Part shown: positions 35,316-45,118 of the stretch, piece after piece
How positions within the stretch are numbered: position 1 is the first letter of the stretch
Layout: each line of letters opens with the position of its first letter
Source: JAJDZL01 sp965220665
GTDB lineage: Bacteria > Pseudomonadota > Gammaproteobacteria > Arenicellales > JAJDZL01
Assembly: GCA_965220665.1 (NCBI GenBank)
Contig: CBDCQQ010000005.1
Location: 1,054,001 to 1,118,000 of the forward strand
DNA length: 64,000 bases
Reading direction: 5' to 3'
Notes under the pieces: generated by a model
The model's database searches: none
What the model was told of the DNA's origin: nothing
The model's input: the letters and a program-made list of their open reading frames with translations, nothing else
Position numbers and translations under genes: made by a program

Positions 35316-38264
35316 TCAGGAAGCTTTGACAAGTTCAACCGGTTCTACGTCGGCACCATCCATCCATTCGGACATGGGTGGACAGCTACAGACTACGTGC
35401 CGGTCTCCGTAGACATTATCGATCCTCCCAACCGACGGCCAGTATTTGTCCTGCCAGACCCAGTCCAGAGGGAAAAAGGCCTGCTCTCTTGAGTATGGTA
35501 GGTTCCACTCGTCAGAAATTAATTTATCAAGGGTATGTGGCGCATTCTTGAGCGGATTGTTTTCCGGATCAAATTTTCCAGATTCGACATCCGCAATTTC
35601 CTGTCGAATGGCCACTAGTGCGTCGCAAAAGCGATCAATTTCGCGTTTTGCTTCACTTTCTGTGGGTTCGATCATCATGGTGTCCGCGACTGGAAACGAG
35701 ATGGTTGGTGCATGAAATCCAAAGTCCATCAAACGTTTTGCAACATCTTCGACGGTTATGCCACTGGTTCTGCGAATCTCTCTCATATCTACAATGCACT
35801 CGTGTGCGACTCTGCCATTTCGACCTCTATAGAGAATCGGAAAGTAAGGTTCCAGCTTCTTGGCCATATAGTTGGCATTTAAAATGGCAATTTCCGTTGC
35901 GTAGCGCAAACCGTCGGCACCCATCAGCGAAATATACGCCCACGATATTGGTAAGATTCCGGCTGAACCCCAAGGAGCAGATGCAATAGTCCCGATCGTC
36001 GGCTCTTTACCAGCGTAGGGATTGACACCTTCAACAACTTCGTGGTCAGGGAGAAATGGTGCAAGATGAGCTTTGACACCAATGGGTCCCATTCCCGGGC
36101 CACCGCCGCCGTGGGGGATGCAAAATGTCTTGTGCAGATTCAGGTGACAGACATCAGCGCCGAACTCGGCTGGTTTACAGATTCCCACCATCGCGTTCAT
36201 GTTTGCTCCATCAAGGTAGACCTGCGCACCAAATCGGTGCATCAGATCGCAGATGTCGACAATTGCCTCTTCAAAAACGCCATGTGTTGATGGGTAGGTG
36301 ATCATCAGCGCGGCGACTTCATTCGCATGCTTTTCCAGCTTGGCTTTGAGGTCATTCACATCAACGTTACCGGTGTCATCACACTTAACTACAACCACAC
36401 GATAACCTGCCAAAGCTGCGCTCGCTGGGTTGGTGCCGTGCGCGGACTGTGGAATAAGACAGATATTACGATGTCCCTGACCGGAAACCTCCAAGTAGCG
36501 TTTGATGCACAGAAGTCCGGCGTATTCACCCTGAGAACCGGCATTGGGCTGAAACGAAATCGCATCAAAACCAGTGATTTCACAAAGCATGGTTTCCAGT
36601 TCTTCGACTAGCTGGTGATAGCCCTGAGTCTGATCCAGTGGTGCAAACGGGTGAATTGCACTGAATTTGTGAAACGTGACCGGCGTCATTTCAGTGGTTG
36701 AATTGAGCTTCATTGTGCACGAGCCCAGCGGAATCATCGACCGATTGAGTGCGATGTCCTTCTGTCCCAGCTGTCGAATGTAGCGCAACATCAGTGTTTC
36801 GGACTGATACAGGCTGAAGGTCGGGTGGGTGAGATAAGCGGAGGTGCGGCTCAAATCATCGGGAATACACCCTCTGACTTCAGCGTCAATTTCGTCAATC
36901 GAAATTTTCGAGTTGGCGTTGGTATCGAAAATGGACCAGAGTCTCTCCAGATGCACGCGCTTAGTTGTCTCATCCAGCGCAATGCCAAGATGATCAGCAT
37001 CGACAACGCGAAGGTTGATTCGAATTTCCCGCGCCCGTGCAGCAATACGACGCGCCTGACCATGTGCGTTGACGGTCAGGGTGTCGAAGTAGGCATCATG
37101 AACAATGCCGTAGCCAAGGCGGCGTAAGCCCTCGGCAGTAATTTGAGCGTAGCGATTAACCCTTGCGGCGATGTCCCGTAATCCTTGCGGACCATGATAC
37201 ATTGCATAAAACGCGGCAACAATGGCCAACAGCACCTGTGCCGTGCAAATATTGCTTGTTGCCTTGTCTCTTCTGATGTGCTGTTCACGGGTTTGTAGCG
37301 CCATACGCAGTGCAGGCTTGCCGCGCGAATCAATGGAAACGCCGATTAAACGCCCCGGAATGGTACGTCTGTACTGGTGCCGGGTGGCGAGAAATGCGGC
37401 ATGTGGGCCACCATATGCCATCGGCACACCGAACCGCTGTGTGTTTCCAACCACGATATCAGCACCGAACTCACCCGGTGGTTTAATCAGACATAGAGAC
37501 AAAGGATCAGTGGCCACGCTAACAATTGCCTTTCTGGCGTGTGCGGATGCGACCATGGGGCCGATGTCTGAAAGTCGCCCGCTGGAAGCAGGATACTGAA
37601 TCAGAATACCGAAATATTCATCTTCCTCATCAGCCAGTTTTTCCAGATCGCCTACAACAACATCAAAACCAAGCGTACCCGCCCGTGTCTGTACGACTGC
37701 TATGGTTTGCGGATGACAGTCATCCGATACAAGAAATTTGTTGGATTTTGCCTTTGAAACCCGTTTTGCCATCGCCATCGCTTCGGCGGCGGCTGTTCCC
37801 TCATCCAGCAAAGACGCATTGGCAAGTTCCATGCCAGTCAGGTCAATCAGCATTTCCTGAAAAACCAGCAGCGCTTCCAGCCGCCCCTGGCTGATTTCAG
37901 ATTGATAGGGTGTATATGCGGTGTACCAACCTGGGTCTTCAAATATGTTTCGTCGAATGACCCCAGGCAGAATCGTTGCATGGTAGCCCATACCGATCAT
38001 CGAAGTAAAGACTTGATTTCGTTCCCGCATTCGGCGGATATAACTGATTGTTTCGTTTTCACCGACCGGAACTTCCAGGTTCAGCGATTCGCTGGTGAGC
38101 AGATTTTTCGGAACAGTCTGTTCAATAAGGCTTTTCAGGGAGTCGATGCCAAGTTCATCAAGCATCTGTTGCACTTGAACTGAACCTGGCCCGATATGCC
38201 GCCTGACGAAATCGTTAACGGACTCAAATTCACTGAGACTCTGCGGGATATTATTTTCGGGCAT
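35316..38264 (-). CDS. gcvP: glycine dehydrogenase (decarboxylating), P-protein
   Basis: PLP-dependent decarboxylase of the glycine cleavage system. The PLP lysine lies in HLNLHKTFCIPHGGGGPG; the N-terminal half (FVRRHIGPG, TAYTPYQSEISQGRLE) and the C-terminal half are fused in a single 982-residue chain, as in proteobacteria. Last gene of gcvTHP, 24 bases after gcvH. Confidence 0.98.
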   Translation of the reverse strand: MPENNIPQSLSEFESVNDFVRRHIGPGSVQVQQMLDELGIDSLKSLIEQTVPKNLLTSESLNLEVPVGENETISYIRRMRERNQVFTSMIGMGYHATILPGVIRRNIFEDPGWYTAYTPYQSEISQGRLEALLVFQEMLIDLTGMELANASLLDEGTAAAEAMAMAKRVSKAKSNKFLVSDDCHPQTIAVVQTRAGTLGFDVVVGDLEKLADEEDEYFGILIQYPASSGRLSDIGPMVASAHARKAIVSVATDPLSLCLIKPPGEFGADIVVGNTQRFGVPMAYGGPHAAFLATRHQYRRTIPGRLIGVSIDSRGKPALRMALQTREQHIRRDKATSNICTAQVLLAIVAAFYAMYHGPQGLRDIAARVNRYAQITAEGLRRLGYGIVHDAYFDTLTVNAHGQARRIAARAREIRINLRVVDADHLGIALDETTKRVHLERLWSIFDTNANSKISIDEIDAEVRGCIPDDLSRTSAYLTHPTFSLYQSETLMLRYIRQLGQKDIALNRSMIPLGSCTMKLNSTTEMTPVTFHKFSAIHPFAPLDQTQGYHQLVEELETMLCEITGFDAISFQPNAGSQGEYAGLLCIKRYLEVSGQGHRNICLIPQSAHGTNPASAALAGYRVVVVKCDDTGNVDVNDLKAKLEKHANEVAALMITYPSTHGVFEEAIVDICDLMHRFGAQVYLDGANMNAMVGICKPAEFGADVCHLNLHKTFCIPHGGGGPGMGPIGVKAHLAPFLPDHEVVEGVNPYAGKEPTIGTIASAPWGSAGILPISWAYISLMGADGLRYATEIAILNANYMAKKLEPYFPILYRGRNGRVAHECIVDMREIRRTSGITVEDVAKRLMDFGFHAPTISFPVADTMMIEPTESEAKREIDRFCDALVAIRQEIADVESGKFDPENNPLKNAPHTLDKLISDEWNLPYSREQAFFPLDWVWQDKYWPSVGRIDNVYGDRHVVCSCPPMSEWMDGADVEPVELVKAS

Positions 38265-38288
38265 GGTATCGGTTGCAAAATTTAGATA

Positions 38289-38669
38289 TTACTCAAGATT
38301 TGAGGTGAATTCCTCATACTCTTGCTCATTCATCAAATCATCCAGTTCTGAGGGATCAGAAAGTTCAAGTCTACAGAACCAACCATCCTCTGTCGGACTT
38401 TCATTGACAGTTTCAGGACTGTCTTCAAGGTCGCTATTGATCTCAATGACGGTACCGGATACGGGTGTTTTAAGTTCGGCTGCGGCCTTGACTGATTCAA
38501 TCACAGCGACTTCATCGCCGGCATCAAATGAATCGCCCTCTTCAGGCAATTCGACAAACACGATATCACCCAATTGTTCCTGGGCGTAATCAGTAATTCC
38601 GATCGTTGCGCTATTCCCGTCTTCAGAACGGGCCCACTCGTGATCGCTGCTGTAACGGGTATCAGACAT
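38289..38669 (-). CDS. gcvH: glycine cleavage system H protein
   Basis: Lipoyl carrier that shuttles the aminomethyl group. The lipoylated Lys61 is in IESVKAAAE. Start ATG 38669 is preferred to a GTG 15 bases earlier because GGAGGAAA lies between them. About 126 residues. Overlaps the gcvT stop by eight bases. Confidence 0.97.
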   Translation of the reverse strand: MSDTRYSSDHEWARSEDGNSATIGITDYAQEQLGDIVFVELPEEGDSFDAGDEVAVIESVKAAAELKTPVSGTVIEINSDLEDSPETVNESPTEDGWFCRLELSDPSELDDLMNEQEYEEFTSNLE

Positions 38670-39804
38670 TCGATTTTCCTCCACTGGAATTCGATCTAAT
38701 TTTTACGGTATTTTGATAACGATGTTTGACAAAAGGCAGCCGAATGACTTCTGCCGATACATGCTTGCCGCGAAGCAGCAGGCTGATTTGGGTGCCTGGT
38801 CTGGCATAGTCTCGATCAATGTAGCCCATCGCGATCGGCGAACCAACCGAAGGTGCGACCAATCCACTGGTCACACGTCCAATGGTTTCGCCGTCTTTGA
38901 GACAGATTTCAGTGCCGGTTCGCACGGGAGCCCGGCCTTGTGGGAGCATTCCGACAAAGCGTCGGTTCGCGCCGTTTGTCAATTGTTCCAATATTACGTC
39001 AGCACCCGGGAATCCACCCGGTCGCGCACCGCCTGTGCGTCTGGATTTGGATATTGTCCATTGAATGCCGGCCTCAACGGGTGTGGTCGTTGTATCCATA
39101 TCCTGACCATAAAGCCGAAGCCCGGCTTCAAGTCTTAAGGAGTCCCTGGCACCGAGTCCGGCTGGCATGACCTCAGGTTCGTTAAGCAGATCCTTCGCGA
39201 GTTTCATCGCGGTTTCTGCCGCCATTGAGATTTCGAATCCATCCTCGCCGGTATACCCTGACCGGCTGACGATGCAAGGCACGCCTCGAATGGCAAAGTC
39301 GCCGATGGTCATGAATTGTAAATCACAAATTTCTGGTGTCAGACGCCTCAGCACTTCGGTCGCTTTGGGTCCCTGCAACGCGATGAGTGCGTTTTCTGTG
39401 TGTTCCAGAACTGCAGACTTTTTGATGTTTGTTCGCAGATGATTCAAATCGTGCTCTTTGCGAGCTGCATTCATGACGACAAAATAGTCTTGCCCTAGGC
39501 AGGCAATAACAAGATCGTCCAGAATACCGCCATTCTCTCCGGTAAAACAGCAGTAGTGCATTCTGTTCAACGGCAGAGACTTGAGATCAGTCGGAATCAG
39601 GCTTTCAAGTTCTGTGGCAGAGTCTTCACCCACAATGCTGGCTTGTCCCATATGAGAAATATCAAACAGGCTGGCCTGGGAGCGAGTGTGTTTGTGTTCG
39701 GCGACGATCTTTGAAGGGTACCAAAGCGGCATTTCGAATCCCGCAAATGGTCCCATTTTCGCACCTAGTTCGATATGCAAATCGTGAAGGGGACTTCGAA
39801 GCAT
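38662..39804 (-). CDS. gcvT: aminomethyltransferase, T-protein
   Basis: Transfers the methylene group to tetrahydrofolate. N-terminal LHDLHIELGAKMGPFAGF and FDISHMGQ motifs and the C-terminal VGMLPQG / PSVGSPIAMGYI motifs identify GcvT. 380 residues, complete. First gene of the gcvTHP operon; no glycine riboswitch was found upstream. Confidence 0.96.
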   Translation of the reverse strand: MLRSPLHDLHIELGAKMGPFAGFEMPLWYPSKIVAEHKHTRSQASLFDISHMGQASIVGEDSATELESLIPTDLKSLPLNRMHYCCFTGENGGILDDLVIACLGQDYFVVMNAARKEHDLNHLRTNIKKSAVLEHTENALIALQGPKATEVLRRLTPEICDLQFMTIGDFAIRGVPCIVSRSGYTGEDGFEISMAAETAMKLAKDLLNEPEVMPAGLGARDSLRLEAGLRLYGQDMDTTTTPVEAGIQWTISKSRRTGGARPGGFPGADVILEQLTNGANRRFVGMLPQGRAPVRTGTEICLKDGETIGRVTSGLVAPSVGSPIAMGYIDRDYARPGTQISLLLRGKHVSAEVIRLPFVKHRYQNTVKIRSNSSGGKSNV

Positions 39805-40270
39805 GAAATCTGGTGCACGCAGTGTCTATTCTTCTTGAAACGGGTAACTGATTGACATTCCGGCCGTTCTTGGCAAATTTTTGAATCCTGCATTGTGTTA
39901 AAACCAAATGTCAAGACTAAAAGATCCAGACAGTTTATCAAGCTATGGAAAAATCTCAAAATTCCGATTCGCGAATTGGAAAAAATTTTACAGCAGGGAA
40001 TCGGTTCGTTGGTTGGAATGTTGCGCGAACAGGCTGAAAAAACGGTTTCGGACGAAAGATTTTTTCCAATTGCAATTCAGTCTGTACTGCAGGGCTGTAT
40101 TCAATCTTGAAGCAGGGAACTGAATTGAGTTGCAACGCATCACCATTGCATAGAAATGGATACAACTGTTGGGCAGTGCATCGATACCCTGAGGTGTGGT
40201 TTGCAGTGGCAGATGGACTGTAGGGTGCCCAAGGGAAAAAACCAAGTGGTATAGAGTTTCTGGTAATCGC
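39805..40270. other. intergenic region upstream of gcvT
   Basis: 466 bases with no supported gene; the short open frames lack ribosome-binding sites and recognisable motifs. It should contain the gcvT promoter. A 9-bp inverted repeat (CAATTCAGT 40073-40081 / ACTGAATTG 40119-40127) is the only clear structure. The conserved cores of a glycine riboswitch were looked for on both strands and not seen. Confidence 0.5.
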
Positions 40271-41041
40271 TTAATTTGAACCACTTGCAATTTTTTCTCC
40301 CAATTCACCTGCGATTAAAGTTCCAAACCTTGAGTCGGATAATGTTAGTCCCGCAAGGCCCATCGCGTGCCACATTGTTACTCCATTAGCGGTAAATACG
40401 GGTATTCCAGCGCAGCTTTCAAATTCCTTGATTGCAAAAGTCGATGGCATTGCTGTATCTGGAATCAGCAGAACATCGGCATCAGGATGGATGGCCCTCG
40501 GAATGTGCTCGATGATGAATTCCGGTTGAAACAGTGCGGCATCCCAACCGGAAGGCGCATTCAGCCAGATCATGTTCAATACCTCAATTTCGAATTCACT
40601 GAGAAATGACTCAAACGCTCTAGAGGCAGGTTCCGGATACGTCGACAGGACGCTGACCCGGCGAAAACCGCTGTAAAGCAGCGCTTCGATAAATGCCATT
40701 GAGGTACTGCCAGAAGGCGCATTGACTGTGTCAGTCAGAACGCGCAGTTGTTCTTCTGCATGCGCCCGTCCAAGAATGAAACTGCCACTGGTACAAGGCC
40801 AGTAAACACAATCCACCTTCAGGGGGATCAGTCGAAGCGCCGCTTCTACCAGCCAGTCAAGGCGAGAGGTTTGCTCCAGGGCTTCAATATCATGGTCGTT
40901 GTCACCATCTCCACCGACTCGTGTACAGGTGATAAAGAGCCGCGCACGATCTCCCGTTTCTTCCAGGAACTGATAGAAATCATGTTCCGCACCGCCACCC
41001 GGCCAAACAAAGCCGATGCGAGCCTGTTGATTCTTATTCAT
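40271..41041 (-). CDS. maleate isomerase / arylmalonate decarboxylase-like (Asp/Glu racemase superfamily)
   Basis: Pseudo-two-fold symmetric fold. The first-half cysteine motif is WPCTSGSF (Cys83), matching maleate cis-trans isomerase. In the second half the matching loop reads LLIPDTAMPS (Asp195-Thr196) where isomerases and racemases have the second catalytic cysteine. A one-cysteine enzyme would act more like a decarboxylase or hydrolase, but arylmalonate decarboxylase keeps the other cysteine. 256 residues. Last gene of a five-gene block; overlaps the aminotransferase by eight bases. Confidence 0.72.
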   Translation of the reverse strand: MNKNQQARIGFVWPGGGAEHDFYQFLEETGDRARLFITCTRVGGDGDNDHDIEALEQTSRLDWLVEAALRLIPLKVDCVYWPCTSGSFILGRAHAEEQLRVLTDTVNAPSGSTSMAFIEALLYSGFRRVSVLSTYPEPASRAFESFLSEFEIEVLNMIWLNAPSGWDAALFQPEFIIEHIPRAIHPDADVLLIPDTAMPSTFAIKEFESCAGIPVFTANGVTMWHAMGLAGLTLSDSRFGTLIAGELGEKIASGSN

Positions 41042-42356
41042 TACTCAGTTCCCTCCAGGCCAAGTCCGCGTGCTGCAGAGACTTTTCTATATCATCGGCA
41101 GTGTGAGCTGTCGATAAAAACCAGGTACCGCGCGCAGTGACCCGAGTTCCAGCACTCTGCAGTTTCGCATAGAAGCTATTTTTCAGCACATTATCCATTT
41201 TCAGGTAATCCCGATAATTGGTCACCGGTCCGATATCGCCAAAAATCGGGTGAAACACTGACCCGGTGCCTTGAATCGACATATCCTGATGATACTTACG
41301 GGCGAGAGACAGCAAACCCTCAATCAGTGTTTTACCCAGTTCATCCATCTGGTGAATAGCGGCACCACTGTTGGACTGAAGCGCGTCGATGGTTGCCAGT
41401 CCTGCCACAACAGACATGACGTTAGCGTTGTAGGTCCCGCCGTGCATGACTGAACGGGTGTGCAAGAGTTCCATGATTTCTTTCTTGCCGACAATCGCTG
41501 CAAGCGGAAAACCTGCTGCCAGTGCTTTCGCGAAGATTGCTAGATCAGGTGTAACACCCAGCATTCCCTGTGCGCCATTGAGTGCAACACGAAATCCCGA
41601 TATGACTTCATCAAATATCAGGACGATCTGATGCTCTTCAGTCAGTTTTCGCACACCTTCCAGGTAGCCTGGCTTTGGGAAAATTGCACCGGTATTGCAG
41701 TTAATTGGCTCCATAATGACACCAGCAATTTCATCAGCCTGTTGCTGTACTACACTGGCAAAGCGTTCAAGATCATTCCAGGGCAGCGTGATGATGTCGT
41801 TGAGTGTACCAATCGACTGTCCTGGCGTTTGTGCAACACTGTTGGGACGAGATTCCGGACCGGCATCTGCTAGGGATGGGTGAACGCTGACAAATACATT
41901 GTCAGTCCAGCCATGATAGTGTCCTTCAAATTTGATGATCTTGGCTCGATTGGTGGCGGCCCGCGCCAACCGTACTGCAGCCTGTATCGCTTCGGTTCCA
42001 CTTGAAGCAAATCGGACAAGTTCAGCGCATGGAATGATATCCACCAATTTGCTGGCTAATTCCACTTCGTATTCCGTCTGTCCTGCGAACAACTGGCCCA
42101 TAAACAGCGTGTCTCTAACCCGTTCCAGAACTGCGTCCGGAGCGTGCCCCAGAATGATCGGACCATTGGCTAATGCGTAATCGATGTAAACGTTGCCGTC
42201 CAAATCGGTAATTTTCGAACCTTTTCCACCCGAGTAAAACAGTGGAACTGGGCTTTCACCATAGCCAATGTATCGAAAATTACTGCTTACACCGCCAGCG
42301 AGATAGTCGCGGGCAGTTGTATACAACTTTTTGGATTGGTCAAATTTCACATCCAT
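41034..42356 (-). CDS. class III aminotransferase (glutamate-1-semialdehyde aminomutase-like)
   Basis: PLP enzyme. The PLP lysine is in IFAKALAAGFPLAAIVG, FDEVISGFRVALNG is the cofactor Asp region, and FASSGTEAIQAAVRLARA binds phosphate. 440 residues. It resembles HemL, but its place in a catabolic block and a paralogue at 55087-56403 argue for a transaminase or mutase acting on another amino compound. It begins two bases after the M24 stop. Confidence 0.85.
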   Translation of the reverse strand: MDVKFDQSKKLYTTARDYLAGGVSSNFRYIGYGESPVPLFYSGGKGSKITDLDGNVYIDYALANGPIILGHAPDAVLERVRDTLFMGQLFAGQTEYEVELASKLVDIIPCAELVRFASSGTEAIQAAVRLARAATNRAKIIKFEGHYHGWTDNVFVSVHPSLADAGPESRPNSVAQTPGQSIGTLNDIITLPWNDLERFASVVQQQADEIAGVIMEPINCNTGAIFPKPGYLEGVRKLTEEHQIVLIFDEVISGFRVALNGAQGMLGVTPDLAIFAKALAAGFPLAAIVGKKEIMELLHTRSVMHGGTYNANVMSVVAGLATIDALQSNSGAAIHQMDELGKTLIEGLLSLARKYHQDMSIQGTGSVFHPIFGDIGPVTNYRDYLKMDNVLKNSFYAKLQSAGTRVTARGTWFLSTAHTADDIEKSLQHADLAWRELSNE

Positions 42357-42358
42357 TC

Positions 42359-43519
42359 TCAGACCTGATACAGTTCTTGTGGAATTTCACTGAAAACCTC
42401 TGGTTCTCCCTCTTCGGTCACAACAAATGTTTGGCTGAGACCGACTCCAACTTCACCATTGACTCGAAGCGTCATCGGGATGTGAAACACCATGCCCGCT
42501 TCAAGCGGTCGGTTGTTGTTGGTAACGAGAGCAAATCCAGATTCTTCGCCCCAGGTTGGCGGAAAACCGATCCCCACAGGATAACCATAAACTTCGTGAA
42601 ATAGTATGTCCTTGCGGATAGGCGCGATGATCGACTCTGCGACTTTAGCTACGTCCGAGGCCAGTACACCGGGTTTTGCTGTTTTAAGCATTTCGGTAAC
42701 CACGGTTTTTTCGAGTTCGGCAAATTGTTCAATCTTGGGGTTTGGCTTACCAACAACACCGGTTCGCATGAGTGGTGCGTGGTACCAGTGAAGGCTCGGT
42801 GAACACTCAATAAATACTGGATCGCCTTTTTTGATGACATATCCACTATTGCTGTTATGGGGCATTCCCGCACGATAGCCCGCCGAGACAATTGGATAGA
42901 CCGAAAATCCCAGACTGTTGGACTCAATCAGAGTTTTTGCCACGACTGCAGCGATTTCGGAATCGGTTATGTCCTTACTTGTGGCATCAAAGCCAGCTAG
43001 GATTGCGGCGTCGGTGACTTTGGCAGCCGCGCGCATCACATCGAGTTCCTCTGGTGACTTAAAGTTTCTGACGTTGTCTACCAAACCTGAACCATTGATC
43101 ACCTTTGCACCATCCAATGCATCTTTCAACCTGTCGTGCAGAAGAGGCACTAGGTAACGCGTCTGTGCCTCGACCCCGATCGTTCCTTTCAGCAAGCCTC
43201 GTTTGGACAGGGAGTCTTGTGTTGCCTGAATTGGATCGGCATGGGTTTGATAGAGGTCCAGTTCGGCAAGGTTTCCGGATGCTTCGAATCGTCCACGCTC
43301 AAATTGCCAAAGCACCATGACAGGTGCATCTGATAGTGGCACGATCAGACACTGATAATCCCACAAGTTCAGTGAATGGTGACCGCAAAGATAATAGATA
43401 TTTGGTGCTGAATGCAGAATCAGAACATCTATATTGCGCGATGCCATCACCTTTCGGGTGTTGGAAAGACGCGTGTTGAATTCTGTGTCCGAAAAGACAG
43501 TCTCTCGGGGAATGGTCAT
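42359..43519 (-). CDS. M24-family creatinase/ectoine hydrolase-like protein, metal ligands lost
   Basis: Pita-bread fold with an N-terminal creatinase domain (ILHSAPNIYYLCGHHSLNLW). In metal-dependent M24 enzymes five ligands are expected. Here the positions read IECSPSLHWYHAPLMRT (both Asp replaced) and YPVGIGFPPTWGEE (first His of the GHG motif gone). Creatinase and ectoine hydrolase work without metal in this way, so C-N hydrolysis of a small amidine or cyclic compound is a reasonable guess. 386 residues. Nine bases after the M81 gene. Confidence 0.78.
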   Translation of the reverse strand: MTIPRETVFSDTEFNTRLSNTRKVMASRNIDVLILHSAPNIYYLCGHHSLNLWDYQCLIVPLSDAPVMVLWQFERGRFEASGNLAELDLYQTHADPIQATQDSLSKRGLLKGTIGVEAQTRYLVPLLHDRLKDALDGAKVINGSGLVDNVRNFKSPEELDVMRAAAKVTDAAILAGFDATSKDITDSEIAAVVAKTLIESNSLGFSVYPIVSAGYRAGMPHNSNSGYVIKKGDPVFIECSPSLHWYHAPLMRTGVVGKPNPKIEQFAELEKTVVTEMLKTAKPGVLASDVAKVAESIIAPIRKDILFHEVYGYPVGIGFPPTWGEESGFALVTNNNRPLEAGMVFHIPMTLRVNGEVGVGLSQTFVVTEEGEPEVFSEIPQELYQV

Positions 43520-43527
43520 TGCTCGTC

Positions 43528-45030
43528 CTATGTGAAATATGTGGCAGACTGTTCCAGTGGATACAGTGGTTTTGGACGTTTCGCGTAGCTTAACCGGGCA
43601 AGATCAGCCGCGCATACGCCTGGTGTATCTGCGACCAGCACCCGTTTCGCAATTTTGCCAAATGCGGCTTTCCAGGCAATGGCAGCCTTTACAACGATAA
43701 TTTTCTGCTCTTCTGGTTTGATGCCAAGACAGCGTAACTGTTCGGCGTCGAATGGCATGCTGCGTCTGGATGTCAGCACAATCTGAACACCGTGAGACTC
43801 CACCAAAGCTGTCTGCCCCATGGAAGTAATATAACCCGTCATGTAAGAACCCTTGTGAGTATATTCCCCACGGCTAATTGCTTTGACGGTGACAGAAACC
43901 TGAACCGGCGCGCCGTGATGATTATCTGTCTTCCCGCCAATACGAAGATTGCATTCACAGCCAATACCCGCCTGACTGGCCACCGCCACTGCTTCCGGAT
44001 CGCAGATAACAATGACTGACTTTTTCGCATTGGCTTTGAGTAATGCATCCAGGATTGTTGTGCCGTCACCTGCACTGCCACCACCAATATTATCAGCCGG
44101 CTCGACAATGACAACTGGAAATTCACTACTGTTGAGCGCGAGTTCAACACAGGTTTTGACTGACAGAAGCTGTTGTTGAAAATCCTGCCTTGAGTTCCAC
44201 AGAGATGCTGCGATAGAGTCCGCAGCAGCATCAGCCTGCTCCTGATTTTCACCGTACACGATAACGGATGCTCCCAGGTGTGACACATCGCTGTAGGGGA
44301 ATCCCATCGCAACGGAGCCAAAGACGATGGTCGAGTCTTTCTCCAAATCTTCAAGCTTTTTCATCACTTCTCGCATTGGTGGTTGATCTGTCTGCTGTTT
44401 CAACGGTGAAGTGAGAAGTGGCAGCTTGCGGTGAGCGGGAATCGGATACTGCTGACCTGCAAGGAAGCGTCGAATCAGCTTCACCGCCTCTTCGCCTCGA
44501 TCTGCCATATCGGTATGTGGGTAAGTGTCGTATCCAATCAACGCTGATGCAGAACTGATCATGTCCTCGCTCAGATTGGCATGGTAGTCAAAGGTAGCAA
44601 CAATCGGTACAGTGTCTCCGACAATATTCCGCACTTGAGCGAGTATGTGCGCATCTGCGTCATCGATTGTTTCGGCCACAGCGGCACCATGCAGTGCCAA
44701 CACGACTGCGTCCAGTGGCGTTGCCTCCTGCAGCAGTTCAGTCATTTCATTGAGAAGTCGAATGAATGACAGGTATTCGATGGTGCCGGAAGGTACGGCA
44801 GCTGCAAAGAGCGTGGGTTGGAGATCAAAATCGGCAGCATCTCGGATCACCCCGCCAAGTTCGGTGTTGGTTCCGGTATATCGCTCGATCAATCCATCCT
44901 TGCGTACAAGCTGATAAGCCTCAAAATCTTCGTAGCGCGTGAGTCCGGTCGCGAATGTATTGGTTTCATGCCAGACTCCGCCAATTGCCACTTTCGGCTT
45001 ATCTGCAGAAGTAACTGTTGATTTTGACAC
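43528..45030 (-). CDS. M81 family metallopeptidase (MlrC-like), second copy
   Basis: Shares the family start GGVWHETNTFATG, the metal motifs FDYHANL and TYPHTDMADRG, and the C-terminal domain with the protein at 5774-7255, but the two are clearly diverged. 500 residues. Central in the five-gene block with the M24 protein, aminotransferase and oxygenase. It suggests hydrolysis of an amide or peptide bond in the pathway; the substrate cannot be named. Confidence 0.86.
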   Translation of the reverse strand: MSKSTVTSADKPKVAIGGVWHETNTFATGLTRYEDFEAYQLVRKDGLIERYTGTNTELGGVIRDAADFDLQPTLFAAAVPSGTIEYLSFIRLLNEMTELLQEATPLDAVVLALHGAAVAETIDDADAHILAQVRNIVGDTVPIVATFDYHANLSEDMISSASALIGYDTYPHTDMADRGEEAVKLIRRFLAGQQYPIPAHRKLPLLTSPLKQQTDQPPMREVMKKLEDLEKDSTIVFGSVAMGFPYSDVSHLGASVIVYGENQEQADAAADSIAASLWNSRQDFQQQLLSVKTCVELALNSSEFPVVIVEPADNIGGGSAGDGTTILDALLKANAKKSVIVICDPEAVAVASQAGIGCECNLRIGGKTDNHHGAPVQVSVTVKAISRGEYTHKGSYMTGYITSMGQTALVESHGVQIVLTSRRSMPFDAEQLRCLGIKPEEQKIIVVKAAIAWKAAFGKIAKRVLVADTPGVCAADLARLSYAKRPKPLYPLEQSATYFT

Positions 45031-45118
45031 GGCGAGTTGTGACAGGACTGGCGGTTATTGCGAAAATAATTGTGTTTCAGTGCATCGAATGGCGCACATT
45101 GTTTCCGGAACGGTCATG

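Noticed and set aside
39895..40123. Two overlapping frames of 71 codons upstream of gcvT
   Set aside because: No ribosome-binding site, no recognisable motif, and they overlap in different frames.
39805..40270. Glycine riboswitch upstream of gcvTHP
   Set aside because: The conserved cores and tandem aptamer helices were not visible on either strand; only a simple 9-bp inverted repeat is present.
41034..42356. Calling the aminotransferase hemL
   Set aside because: GSAM-like motifs are present, but it is embedded in a catabolic block and has a paralogue in a transport operon; haem synthesis genes are not nearby.
43528..45030. Assigning microcystin degradation to the M81 genes
   Set aside because: No mlrA, mlrB or mlrD homologue is present, and most M81 proteins have other, unknown substrates.
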